DNA of 64,000 nt from Engraulis encrasicolus (Eukaryota > Chordata > Actinopteri > Clupeiformes > Engraulidae), in contig NC_085872.1 in assembly GCF_034702125.1 (NCBI RefSeq), forward strand, positions 28,613,634 to 28,677,633, given 5' to 3'. Below, piece by piece: positions 21,483-33,377 of the stretch. A program made the position numbers and the translations under genes. How positions within the stretch are numbered: the first letter of the stretch is position 1; each line of letters begins with the position of its first letter. Under the pieces are notes generated by a model that saw only the letters and a list, made by a program, of their open reading frames with translations, was not told the origin of the DNA and searched no databases.

Positions 21483-24400
21483 TCAGCTGACCAGCAGGCC
21501 TTCCTTGGAAGCCAGCCGCTGCCGGTGCACGCGGTCCTGCTCCAGCTCCTCGTGGCTGGGGTGCCACAGGCGTGACAGGATGCGCTCCATGTTCAGGGCG
21601 TACATGGTGTGCGAGGGCATGACCTTACGATGGACCTGCCATAGCGAGGAAGGGAAAGAGCAGGAGGGGAGCAAAGATCTTAGAACACATCTCCTCAGGA
21701 GATAATTAATTACTTTCATTATTATTATTATTATTATTACCGTATTATTATCATCATCATTCATAATAACAACAACAATAAAAAGCATATTACATCTACA
21801 CAGCTCACGAAAAAGTTAGAAATGTCAGGATGGACTATGGTATCTGTGTACAAATCCTCATTGTCAACGTCGTCTTCAAGCACAGAATCACAGTAGCTGG
21901 TACTTTACAGTAATTCACTTTCTATTTTTCTCATTTTCTAACATATATTTCACCGAAAGCCAAATATCCCTTAGTTTTTCTGAACCGTGTACATTGGTGG
22001 TGTTTAATTCTCCAAGGTGGAGACAGGAACAGACAAGTATGATATTATCAAGAGTAAAAGAAAACTGTCCTGAACATCTGAGAAGGGCAATGTATAACAC
22101 TTGGGTGCATTGGATAGATCAAATGTTTAGAACAAGAGCTTTTGTTGTCATATACTTCATGAACTGGCATTTATAGGTGATGAAAATCCTCAAACTTAAA
22201 CTCTGAGTATTGCATACAAATCCTTTGGGTACCCGTGATCCAATAAGCAGCATATGCCTAATACATTTACATTTAATGTTTCTCCTTCTCGATATATCTT
22301 CAATCTCGATATATTGCCCAGCCCTACTTGAGAGGCTTAACAAGTCTACAGTGTGTGTGCTCCAAACAGAGCAACAAAAGAGCTATTGTTTCATATGACC
22401 ATTTCAAGGCTGATGTACTTCAGAGCCTTAAAAGCCATCCTCTTTGGAAACAAAACTAACCATAATGGATAAGAGGACATACATAATCAACACGGAGAGA
22501 TCAAATATGCAGTCAGTGCAGCGGTGAGTCACTCACCACTGTGGCAGTGGTGAGTCACAGTGTCTTGAAAGCTGTTTGCAAGGGATTACTACAAGGTCTT
22601 GAGAGTTGAAATGGTCGAAATGAAAACAAATAAATATCAAGAGATCTGTTTTTGTATACACGGACACAAGGCACTAAAACAGGGGTGGAGAATCTTTTTC
22701 ATTCGAGGGGCCACTTCAAATTCCTCCAAGGGCCGTAAACATCCTTCAAGGGCCATACTATGAACCAAAACCACCTTTAAAAGGTACATTGTGTGAGATT
22801 TTTAGTTGTTTATTTCCAGAATTCACTAATTCCCATTCACTGATGTTACCTTTTTCATGAATACTTACCACCAGCATCAAATTCTAAGTATTCATTATGA
22901 CTGGAAAAATTGCACTTTTCATACATGAAAAGGGGGATCTTCTCCATGGTTCGCCATTTTGAATTTCCAAAAATAGCCATTTTTAGCTGCAAAAATGACT
23001 GTACTTGGACCATACTAGAATATATTTGTTTATTACTTAGTAAACTTTCATGTAAAGATCAAATTTGGCAATGGGCAGCCCAGTTTCAATGAGCAGCATA
23101 GTTGCAGTACCTTTTTTGACCATTTCCTGCACAGTGTCCCTTTAAAAAAGAGCCCACCTGCTCTACATACCTGCAAACTCAGGAGGGTTGAAAAAGGTGA
23201 CAAACTATCGCGAGCCCCAACGCACCCCCCACCAAAAAAAAAGACAATATTTTATTTGCTAAATTTACTATTATTAATATTTTATTTTCTTTGCAATTTT
23301 TAAATGTGCCCCTTTCTGCCCATGCTCTTCCCCTCCACCACCCTCCTTTCCCTCAGTGCTGCCAAATTAGCCCGTCTCTGTGCTCTATAGCATTTCCAGC
23401 TCCACTGACATGAGCACACAACCTCCTGTCTAGTGTCTACCTCTCAACATTTCACATCATCCATTTTAAACATTTCCACCACAGTTCTATTTATTCCATT
23501 TCATCCCCCCCCGCCCCCCATTATTTTCATTATTTGCAATGCAGTTTTTATTCTATTCCATTGTATTCCATTCTATTGGTTTTTATTCCATTTCCTCTGA
23601 AAACAGTGAATCACATCACACATGCCACATACATACACAGACATTAAGCATACAGCCAAACACAGACAGACAGACAGACAACACTACAAAACCTCACACG
23701 CCATCACTCAAACCTCACATACAGTAGGGCCTATAGGCCTACACCTCACACAAACACAGCATGCCTTCAACACATAGGCTATACAAAAACACATAACCAC
23801 ACTACAAAACTTCACATCCTCCACACAGTATCATTCAAACTTCACACACAGCATAAGTCAAATACCATGGACAATGCACAGAAGAGAGAGAGGAGAGGAG
23901 AAGAGATGAAGGGAGAGGAGGACAGGAGAGAACACACTCAGACACAGACACACGTGTGCAATAACGTGTATGATGTCTTATCTTATTATGCGCATTATGC
24001 TGTTGCTTTAGGACTTTAAACTCCTCCAGGATTAAATATACTACCATGCGCTAGGAATGACAAGTAGGTACTAGCCTATATGTCAAAAATAAACAAACAA
24101 TAACATCACGGAGAACTTACTTTCATAACGTCGGTAGTTTTTAGTTTTGTTTGTTATTGTTTTTCACTTACTCGCACATCCATGTCAAATCCATGCAGGG
24201 TGTTTGCGATCGCGTGGGCGTTATTAGGAAACGACAACTCCATCGTATGCATTTGCGAGGACTTGGCAAATGTCAGACGAGGAATCTGACAGCAACGCTG
24301 ACATTATTCTCCCGGCGCTGTCCTGCTCTGTCCAGCCCAAGCCGTTTTCGCTCCACCACCACCACTTCATTTCAGCGTCACTACATTTATTACTTGCATT

Positions 24401-26718
24401 CTCCGATACCTAATTTGTATTAACCACTGCCACATTCTTTATCACCCGTTGAAAACCTACGAAACCGAAGTAATCTGCGCTCGTCCTATTATTGACATTT
24501 TATTTATCAACACCGGTTCCGCGCGCGAGTTTGCGAAACATAGGACGATATTGCGCCGAACCGCGTTTGGCGTCTCCGATTGGCTACAACGGCTCCCTCG
24601 TTCCTCCCCTCTGATGGCGTTCGTTTGACAGCAAGAAAATAAACTCTCGCTCAAAGCAGGCTTGCAGAACATTCGTGTACAAATAATTTGGCCGATCTCT
24701 TGAAACAGACACTAAAAGTAGGGTAACAAACAAAAGGTAGGCTACCCAAACCATTTACGATGCAGTAGGCCTACACAAATGCCGTGTCGTATTTCATTTT
24801 AACGTGGTTTGGCATATCTCTTGAAACAGATGTGCTAAGTCGCACAAACGTAGCCATAGCCTGCCCAACGATGCAGTGAGCTCCAGTATTTGATTTTATT
24901 TTTATTTACATAGGCCTAGCCTAATAAATGAAAGCGTCAGCTAAATGCAATGTAATGTAGCCTAATGTAGGCTTAATGTTAATGTAATCCTAACTGCATG
25001 TGTTTATAGGCCTACAAATGCCGTATCATGTCATTTTATTATGGTTTGGCTCATCTCTTGAAACAGATGACACTAAAAGCATAAACAAAAGCAGGCCTAG
25101 CCAACGATGCAATACAAATACAATTTCATTTTATTCACATTATCCAAACCTCGAGGTGATCTGGTAAGTTGTCCACCGAGTCCATGGCACATGTGGTATC
25201 AAATATAGGGTTTACTTATTATGTCGGTAAATCCATCTGGTGGTCATATTAGGAACTGCATTCTGCACATCAGTTCATCCCCACTTCTGTAGATCTAACA
25301 TTAACACATGGATACTTTGATAAGGTCTGTAGCCTAATGAAACACTGAAATTGCGGTGATAGTTTTCTGTTGTCTAAGTAGGCAACCTCAGTTTTAACCA
25401 ACTTTGCCTGTGACCTGACAAAAATAGGTGGTGTCATGATGACAGACAAGGCATATTGGATTGTAGAAAATGTATTATATTAAATAGTAGTATTTGGAAC
25501 AAGCTATAAATCAGATTTCAAGGAGTAAAACTGCTACAGTGGCAAATCAACACAATGATGAAAGACAAGGCAGATTAATTTCAAGGAGTGAAACCGGGTG
25601 TCTATTTGGCACTGCATCGGGTTCACTCCTTGAAATCTGATGTAGCCTATACCTTGTTCCAAATACTATTTAATACATCAGTCCGAAGAAGGAGGTATAT
25701 TAAAAGTCTTTATTATCTGTGGCTACTCATAATTGAAATTAAAACGCTTTGCCCTGATGAAGACCTAGATGGTCAAAACATGTTGGCATTTTAATTTCAA
25801 TTATGAGTAGCCACAGATAATAAAGACTTTTTAATATACCTCCTTCTTCGGACTGATTTACCTCTGAGTGCCTGGAACCTTTCCTAATTCTGGATTTCCC
25901 AACCCCAAGAGCACCATTTTGGACATTTTTTCCACACACCTGAGCGCCGGGTTGACTTCTCTCTTTTTACTATTTAATACATTTTCTACAATCCAATAAG
26001 ACTTGTCTGTCATCATTGTGTTGATTTGCCACTGTAGCAGTTTCACTCCTTGAAATCTGATTTATACCTTGTTCCAAATACTAGGCCTAGGCCTACTATT
26101 TAATACATTTTCTACAATCCAATATGCCTTGTCTGTCATTATGACACCACCTATTTTTTTGTCAGGTCACAGGCAAAGTTGGTTAAAACTGAGGTTGCCT
26201 ACTTACTAAGTAGGCAACCTCAGTTTTAACCAACTTTGCCTGTGACCTGTACTTAGACAACAGAAAACTATCACCGCAATTTCAGTGTTTCATTAGGCCT
26301 ACAGACCTTATCAAAGTATCCATGTGTTAATGTTAGATCTACAGAACACGAACACGAATTGTACACGAATGTTCTGCAAGCCTGCTTTGAGCGAGAGTTT
26401 ATTTTCTTGCTGTCAAACGAAAGCCATCAGAGGGGAGGAACGAGGGAGCCGTTGTAGCCAATCGGAGACGCCAAACGCGTTTGGGCGCAATATCGTCCTA
26501 TGTTTCGCAAACTCGCGTTCCGCGCGGGCTTCAAGCCTTCAAACATGCTGCCAGTGAATGCGAAGCTGCGTCCTTGTGATTAAACGGCAGCCAATGGGTG
26601 TGGGTTACATCATGACTAGTGTTTGGGTAATGTAGGAAATCTCGCCGTCTTTGCGTAGGCTATATCAGACAGGCAGCTGTTTACCCTTCAGAACTTCAGT
26701 CGGGCGCTACTGGCTATC

Positions 26719-26749
<31 letters not shown>

Positions 26750-29700
26750 AACTCTTCGGATCTGCACGATTCACATAAGTCACCTATTTTGAAATCAAAA
26801 CGGCGAATTTCGCCAAAAGGTGACAAGTTTGCAGGTATGGCTCTAGGTCCCCTGAAATATAACTAATAGTATTGCAAATGTAATTTCTAAGATTCTTTTA
26901 CAAAACGCTCATATTTCATGTGAAGCTGCATAACATTAATATTATATCGGGGGACAGATAAAACGGCCTCAAGGGCCGTACACAGCCCTCGAGACATAGG
27001 TTCCCCACCCCTGCACTAAAAGCAAAGCTGTTCTTACATTCACTGTTTTACTCAGCAGCCATCTTGCTGACGCCTTTGGACATCTATTTCAGATCAGTAA
27101 GACTAGAACCTCTCGAAATGAACGGGGAAACAAAAGTTAAGGACTCTCGGATAACTGACGGTCATATGATATATGTTTCAATCATATGATTGAAACCGCC
27201 ATGATAATACTAGCGTGCTTAGTTGGTTCTTGTGAATTAAAAATTAAAAATCAAGCTTTTGAAGCCTTTTCTCTCAGGTTATTCTGTAATGACATGATAA
27301 GGACAGGGCATTGTGAAGCTGCAAAATGATGGCAATGCAGTTTGTTCAGTTCAGCATAATGACTGGCTGTTGGCAGTGGAAGAGGTGACATGCCATACTG
27401 CCATTACAAACCATCCCCATTCATCTCTTTGGGTGATTTGCTCAGTTATCCGTCTCCTAGGCAAAAAAGTCTACTAAAAAAGCACTGAAGGCAGTGGTGT
27501 AGTCTACGTAGAAAGCAGGTATACGCAGTATACCCTCCTCGAAATTTCAGGGATTTCAATATACCCACCTAAAATTGATTGATCCATTTTGTAGCATAGC
27601 ACAAATATATACAGTATACACACTTCAAAAATGCTCAAATATACAGTAAAGCCACTACAAAAAGGTAGACTACACCACAGACTGAAGGTACTGATCGGCC
27701 AGCCCAGTGTTTCTCAACAGGGGTGCCGGGGCACCCTGGGGTGCGGCGGAAACGTGTCTGATAAATAAATTATGTAATATAATACATATTCGTATAAATT
27801 GATAAGTTAATGCTAGTCAGTGGTATCTTTCATCTGCCATGTATGCACAATAAAGTAAATATAGGTCGCTCCAGTCAGCTGCAACTTCGAACGTAGGTCG
27901 TGTGACGTCTCCAAATGTGTTACTTTTCTAAGCTTTTGTGGTATCGGATGCGATGCCATGTTACGGCTTATTGGTTTGGGGTGCCTTGAAATTTTTTATG
28001 AACTGAAAGGGTGCCTCGCCTTAAAAAAGGTTGAGAAACACTGGGCCAGCCCATAGTGTCCTGCTGCAAAGGGAAGCTTACCTGCAGTGCTTCCAGCAGG
28101 TCATACATGTTTATTGGTGGCAGAGGGGCAGGAAGACTGTGGCCAGAGCAGGCCAGTAGGAGGGCTGCCTGCTGCTCCGCGTCATCTGGAGACACCTGAG
28201 GAGGGGGGCCCACTGGAAGCGAGGCGCTGGGCGGAGGACTGGTACAGACGGAGAACAAAGAGGACATCAGGGAGACAGGCAGCCCACAGTCCATATTGAC
28301 ATCGGCACCTGCCGACTGGCCAACTACTGATAGAACTGGGCTGTGTCTGGTAATAATGTCAGTATCACTAGCCTAGTGATACTGACATTATTACCAGACA
28401 CAGCCCAGTTCTATCAGTAGTGACACTAGCCATATGCCATGTGAGTGTAGCCTACTTTGTCCCTTGTGCATCAGATGTTTGTTGCATCAAATGCTTGTTT
28501 TTTAAGTTAAAAAAAAAAACAGTTTCTCATTACTGTGTAAGAAGAAGCTATGAAAATGGGACAGATTTTATTGCTTTAGCACAGTAATTCTCAACATTAT
28601 TTGAACATGCCCACATGACCTCATCATAAGCCTCCCAACGCCCCTTGATTTCATCCTAAGAGTGCCAACACCCCATCTTAGTATTAAAGAAAGATAAAAT
28701 AAACTCATGGGGGTTGTAGGGCCCCCGTTGAGAAATACTACTTTAGCGATACTTTTTTGGTATACTATCATAGTAAAGACAATCAACTGATATCACTAAT
28801 CTTCTTGATTTAGCATGGTTAAGAAAACAAATGATAACAAAACTGGCTCACAGAGGGGCTGAAAGGCAAATGAGTCAGGAAAACCACTAGCAGCAGGGAC
28901 CACATGTCAAGAACTGATAATTTAATCTATAAAATTATTATCCTAAATCAAATAAAGCAATTACATTTAAAGTGCGGAATAAGCAGAACTTTACGTAGGG
29001 GCTATGATGGGCCAATGACAACATAGCATTCTGGCACTTACCAGTCAGTTACTGTCTGATAGGCGGCGATGCTGTTTTTCAAGTATGGCTGTGGTGTGAT
29101 GTCACTGCTGAAGGCGTACTGGAAATGGCCATCACGCAGACGGTAAGCCTTCCTCCTGGAGACCACGGCAGAGATGACATCCTTCAGATGGACCTGGAGG
29201 AACACGCACAGATGGGAAGCATTATCTAACAGTCGGAAAGACACATAATTAATGGTGAACATTTCAGTGTAAGGCCTTAACAAAAAAGTTTCTCTCATCT
29301 AGGGATGCACCGATACAGATACTGGTATCGGTATCGGCTCCCGATACTGCTCATTATACTCGTACTCGTCAAGCACTTGCCGATACCAGCTATGAGTACT
29401 ACTATTACTCAAAACAATGCAAAATCTTGTCATGTTCTGTGGACTTGAAATCAGCATGGAAAAAAGTGCCACCTCATACATTTACTAACATTTAAATCTA
29501 CATGGAAATGGACAATAAAAATATCACAGGTGGAAAAAAACAAGGCCATGCATTTATTTTCATTGTATTTTGGTGGTAAAAGGTATCGATATTGGTACTC
29601 TGTATCGGCAAGTACACACATTAATGTACTAGTACTTGGATCGGTTTTCAAAAAAGTGGTATCGGTGCATCCCTACTCTCATCTTATCTTCTTGCAATAT

Positions 29701-31214
29701 GTTAGTCCTACTCCTAAACCTTCTTCTCTGATCCAGTTTGTCTAAGCTCAAAGCTAGGAGATTCCACATGACTAAGCAACATCACCGGAGTCAATGTTAT
29801 TTTTTACGATATATTACTATTGACTACACTATGGAACTACTGACTTGAAATACGTCTCATTTCTTTGATGCCAGAGCTGGGCCAGACCAGGAAACCTCTT
29901 GCTGTGTGTGTGTGCGTGTTTGTTTGTTTATTGTCCAATCACTGCACTATGGAACTATTGATTACACTATGGAACTACTGACTTGAAATATGTCTCATTT
30001 CTTTTACTTCCATTTCACTATATTATATCATAAATGCATCTGTCAACAATCTTTCCTGGTCATGTTAATCTTGTCTACCTCAACCGATGGTATGTTTTTT
30101 GCACATTGTCTATCCCAACTCACAGAATGTTCTTTGCACAATTACCTTTTTATTTTTTACTTCAATTTTTTATTTCCTTTTATTACCTGTGCTATATGTG
30201 TCTTGAATGCCCATGTGGGCATTTGTGTATCTGTGTATTTATGTAAGCTACTTGACACCTGAATTTCCCCCTGGGGATCAATAAAGTTACTCTACTCAGG
30301 AAACTGTGGTGGTCGGCAAGAAAATTCCTAGATCATTGAAAAGATGAGGTCACCATCAACTGTAAAATGACAATATTTGTCTCATTACGTAATGAAAAGT
30401 AGCTCTTTCTTGGTCCATTCTAGCCCGAGGTCATTTCCCGATCCTTCACCCATCTCCCTCTCTCCTCTCATTTAACTCCACTCAATAAAAGCCCTCCCAA
30501 AAAAGATTACAGGAAGTTGCATGAGTGTGAGGGGACTACACAAGGTAGACTTCCTTCGTATTGAAGGTCTGGAGCAGTCGAATCGAGAAATTATTATTAT
30601 TGGTGGGAGGGGTGAACTCCTGAAATGTGCATCTGATTTGTGCATCTCCTTTTTCACAAATATCTGAAAGTGACTGATGTAGTTATAGTTTTCTGAAGTC
30701 TGATTCTGATGTTGTCTAGCGACTGGAGTCATCTCCTCCCAGAAGACCCGGGCCAAAAGAAATGCGAGTTGACCAGAGGTGTTTTGGAATGGCAGGCCAT
30801 GTACCGTGTGCCCTGATCATGAACTTTGAAAATCACAGCTTCTGCCACTTCTCTGCAGGTATGATAGCACGGCCCACTCTTGATTTCTTTTAAAAACAAT
30901 ACCCTCAGCTCACACAGGCACACATACACACCTCCAGTGCGCAGACCATGGAGCTGACAGCGTCATCGGCGACGTTGTCGAGGCCCAGCTCGAAGGCGGT
31001 GACCATCATGCGTGCCTCCAGCTGTCCCCGTGAGGGAAGCAGTAGCGTATGGGCGCTGAGACGCAGCTCCTCCTCCTCCACCCCCTGCCCCGGCTCACGC
31101 GCACAGAACGGCTGCGCTGCCGTCAGCGGGTTGTGAGGCTGGAAGCGGTGCTGAGGAGAGAGGGGGTCGGGGTCATGGTCACACGGTCACACGGTCACGG
31201 ACACACGCACACAC

Positions 31215-31271
<57 letters not shown>

Positions 31272-32704
31272 AGACCAAGAGTTGAATGTTGAATGTTGAA
31301 TTTCAAGAGAAGTCTTTCTCAAAATCACACCACACAACAATTATCCAACCGCTCTGTCTGTTTTATTACATTCAAGTGCATTCAAGAAGACACCCTCAGC
31401 TAACCTAAAATTTCAAAGCAGCATGTCTGCAATGCCAAATCAAGCACATCCAGCCATGCCATTATCGGGCCTTCCCTTAACGCTTTGTTGTTAAGGCAGC
31501 CAACCTTGCCGATACATGCTTTAACCACCATGACACTAAGTGTCTTGAAAAGATAAAGATTGTGTGTTGTGAATATAATGTCTTAAGTTTCTTCACAGAA
31601 AATGTTTACTTTTATAGGCTCAAGTCATGTGTCTCTGATATTAAACAATCCTCCACCACCTTCATAAACAAAACTTCTGTGGGAAACACTGATTATGGCT
31701 ACTTTTGCCTTCAGTTTTCTGACAAAGGAGAAGCTTTAGTTTAAACTGACAGAGGAGTTTCTGACTCTGACACTGTATCAGTCAATAGCACTGCACTCTT
31801 CAGGTAACTAAAAACATGCCTGAACATTTTAAAGGCTTAAAATGTATTCATCTTACATCAAATTTCTGACGAACAGAGGAAAACCTTTTCTTTCCTTTTG
31901 GCTTTCCAGGCTTGGTGGCAGGACCACTTGTCCACTGGACTGAGCCGCCTTCTAAAAAGTTAAGCAAAATGAGAAGGTGAACGTTTTTGGGGGAAAAAGG
32001 GATAGAGCTCTAAAAAGAGAAATCACACACAGCTTACTTTCTCTTTCAATCATGAATCAATCATGAAGCACGACAAGAGAGTGAAGCTGAACAAGTCCTT
32101 ACCTGGAGTGGACACGGTAATTTGACATCTCGTCAAAATTGCAAGAAGGAAATCATTGTGGATATGCACTGAAAGACAAATGTTGAACCATTTATAAAAG
32201 AGTCTATGTCATGGAAATAATTTACCATGGAAACACACCAGTGGGGATGACAACGTGGGTCAGTAAGCAATTGCATTCAAAATAAACAACATTAAATACG
32301 CCAACTAAGCCACTAAAGTCAATCTTACCATTGTCCTGCGCAAGAAGCCGTCGGGCCTCAACATCAAATTCTTCTTTGCTTATTTTATGCTTGAACCAAA
32401 GTTTTAGATTTGCCCAGTAACTGCAATGACATGAAGATCAACCCACATTAGTAGAGCTACATATCTCTGTCAACCACAGTACAGGTAAATCCGTCTTTAC
32501 TGCCAGCTAAGCTAGTAACGCTGCGACCCCAGTTGGCTAATTGGCCAGGTGTCCAGTTACAATGCGTAAAAGCGCAATATGGCACATTGTCCTGTAAAAA
32601 GTTTACGCGTAATCGTCAGGCAGTACTCACTGTTTGATATTATCTCCAATAGCATCAGTTAGGTTTTTCTTTGCTATTTCCAGCTCGCTAGCATGGGCTG
32701 CCAT
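21483..32704 (-). CDS. tada1: Transcriptional adapter 1 (SAGA complex subunit), 335 aa, eight coding exons
   Basis: Subunit of the SAGA histone acetyltransferase coactivator, related to yeast Hfi1/Ada1; it acts in the nucleus. Exons on the minus strand: 32704-32631, 32420-32329, 32168-32103, 31951-31857, 31150-30932, 29193-29042, 28238-28082, 21635-21483. They sum to 1008 nt, 335 aa plus stop, equal to human TADA1. All phases agree. Recognised segments: [142 protein letters not shown]. For exon 7 I chose the acceptor at 28239-28240, because it follows a long pyrimidine tract and is the only frame-compatible one. Intron 7 (about 6.4 kb) is inflated by transposons. Confidence 0.96.
22508..22556. 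repeat. Short inverted/direct repeat of a GTGAGTCAC motif
   Basis: GCAGCGGTGAGTCACTCACCACTGTGGCAGTGGTGAGTCAC holds two copies of GGTGAGTCAC and a GTGAGTCACTCAC palindrome (an AP-1-like TGAGTCA core twice). Intronic; role unknown. Confidence 0.4.
22777..23145 (+). mobile_element. MITE family 'GGGACACTGTG', copy A
   Basis: Bounded by TTAA; the right end is ACAGTGTCCCTTTAA. Nearly the same sequence occurs at 43738-44103, 53861-54219 and, reversed, 61676-61956. Shared interior includes GGGGGATCTTCTCCATGGT and AATTTGGCAAT. No ORF. Confidence 0.75.
25289..26344. repeat. 1-kb inverted repeat (palindrome)
   Basis: TGTAGATCTAACATTAACAC at the left end pairs with the complementary right end. Inner matching blocks include GTAGGCAACCTCAGTTTTAA, ATTGGATTGTAGAAAATGTA and TAGTATTTGGAAC with their complements. 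One block (GGCAACCTCAGTTTTAAC) is doubled again at 26195-26250. The dyad centre is near 25770, where the hammerhead-like core lies. Confidence 0.85.
25690..25860 (+). ncRNA. Decayed type I hammerhead ribozyme core at the palindrome centre
   Basis: CTGATGA (25754-25760); stem II GACC/GGTC (25762-25765, 25771-25774); AAAA where GAAA is needed (25775-25778); very short palindromic stem III ACATGT (25778-25783); cleavage-position T at 25784. Helix I is TGCC/GGCA (25750-25753, 25785-25788) and then the long arms. This layout is that known from Penelope-like elements. The essential G12 is A, consistent with CpG decay, so it should be inactive. Confidence 0.5.
27492..27680. mobile_element. hAT-like MITE
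   Basis: Ends CAGTGGTGTAGTCTAC and GTAGACTACACCACAG, with 8-bp target duplication ACTGAAGG at 27484-27491 and 27681-27688. 189 bp, non-coding. Confidence 0.82.
27705..28043. mobile_element. hAT-like MITE next to tada1 exon 7
   Basis: Ends CAGTGTTTCTCAAC and GTTGAGAAACACTG, with perfect 8-bp target duplication GGCCAGCC at 27697-27704 and 28044-28051. It ends 38 bp from the exon 7 donor site. Confidence 0.9.
28323..28421. repeat. Perfect palindrome, 48-bp arms, 3-bp spacer
   Basis: Left arm 28323-28370, spacer GCC, right arm 28374-28421. The arms are exact complements. It lies in tada1 intron 6, about 85 nt upstream of the exon 7 acceptor on the coding strand. Confidence 0.95.
29300..29675. 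mobile_element. hAT-like MITE (GGGATGCACCGATA ends) in tada1 intron 5
   Basis: Ends TAGGGATGCACCGATAC and GTATCGGTGCATCCCTA, with 8-bp target duplication CTCTCATC at 29292-29299 and 29676-29683. Rich in TATCGG repeats. Confidence 0.9.
30225..30300 (+). repeat. LINE-like 3' tail in tada1 intron 5
   Basis: ACTTGACACCTGAATTTCCC and then CCTGGGGATCAATAAAG, ending in a TACTCTAC repeat. This is the typical truncated 3' end of a fish non-LTR element. Upstream text from about 29880 may belong to it. Confidence 0.5.
31190..31268. repeat. (CA)n microsatellite in tada1 intron 4
   Basis: CACACGGTCACACGGTCACG leads into pure CA to 31268, 40 bp from exon 5. Confidence 0.95.
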
Positions 32705-33258
32705 TGCGGCGCACGGTCCCGCCGCTGCAACATCAAAAAACAACAGTGTTTCGCCGAGAGCTTACTGATGGCCGTATATCTAAACTTTTGATGTTGCTGC
32801 CGCCTGTTGGTCAGGAGTATTAGTTATTACAGTGTGAAAGTAGTCTACATATCTTGACGGCAGAGGGCACATTTGTCTCCTGTATGAGCGTAGGCCTACA
32901 ACAGTGGATAGTTTTACTGGAGCCACACTTAGCCTATACAGTGCATTGTACAATGATTGGTATTTCGATATTTGGGAGGAAAAGCTTCCAAGTAGCTGTC
33001 AAAACAACAACCAATTTCTATCAGAATAATGGATTGAATTCTGTTCAATGACTAATGTCAGATCAGGTGTTGGCTTGGTGAATGATTGATGACATCCCCC
33101 AATATCACACTGATCATTTGTTAGAGAAAATTAGTCTTTTGTAATACAGAATGAATTAAGTTGTTAGCCTTGCACATTTCTTTCAGGGTCAATGCTACAC
33201 ACACAGAGAGAGATTGTATCTAGGGATAGAAATTGATTGTTGTTTTGACAGTGACCAT

Positions 33259-33377
<119 letters not shown>

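Larger units (their letters stand above)
24525..26517. repeat. Outer inverted repeat pair inside the nested element
   Basis: About 155 bp at 24525-24680 matches, inverted, 26361-26517, with few differences (for example GAGGGGAGGAACGAGGGAGC). The arms enclose the 1-kb palindrome below. Confidence 0.8.
23166..26839. mobile_element. Second nested DNA transposon with 14-bp inverted ends
   Basis: CATACCTGCAAACT (23166-23179) and its exact complement AGTTTGCAGGTATG (26826-26839), with GCTCTA as direct repeat on both sides (23160-23165, 26840-26845). Inside are T/C-rich sequence, a (GACA)n run, CpG-bearing sequence at 24170-24380, short repeats of ATCTCTTGAAACAGA (24693, 24816, 25055), two sets of inverted repeats and a C/A homopolymer (26710-26750). 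No transposase recognised. Confidence 0.6.
22680..27013. mobile_element. hAT-type DNA transposon remnant, 4.3 kb, in tada1 intron 7
   Basis: Inverted ends CAGGGGTGGAGAAT (left) and TTCCCCACCCCTG (right), flanked by the perfect 8-bp target duplication CACTAAAA at 22672-22679 and 27014-27021. Inner end sequences (GAGGGGCCACTT; AAGGGCCGTA) fit the hAT style. No transposase ORF survives. It contains a MITE (22777-23145) and a nested element (23166-26839). Confidence 0.85.

Noticed and set aside
28239..28310. Longer tada1 exon 7 starting near 28310
   Set aside because: The AG there gives the wrong phase; the AG at 28239-28240 has a strong pyrimidine tract, the right phase, and restores exactly 335 aa.
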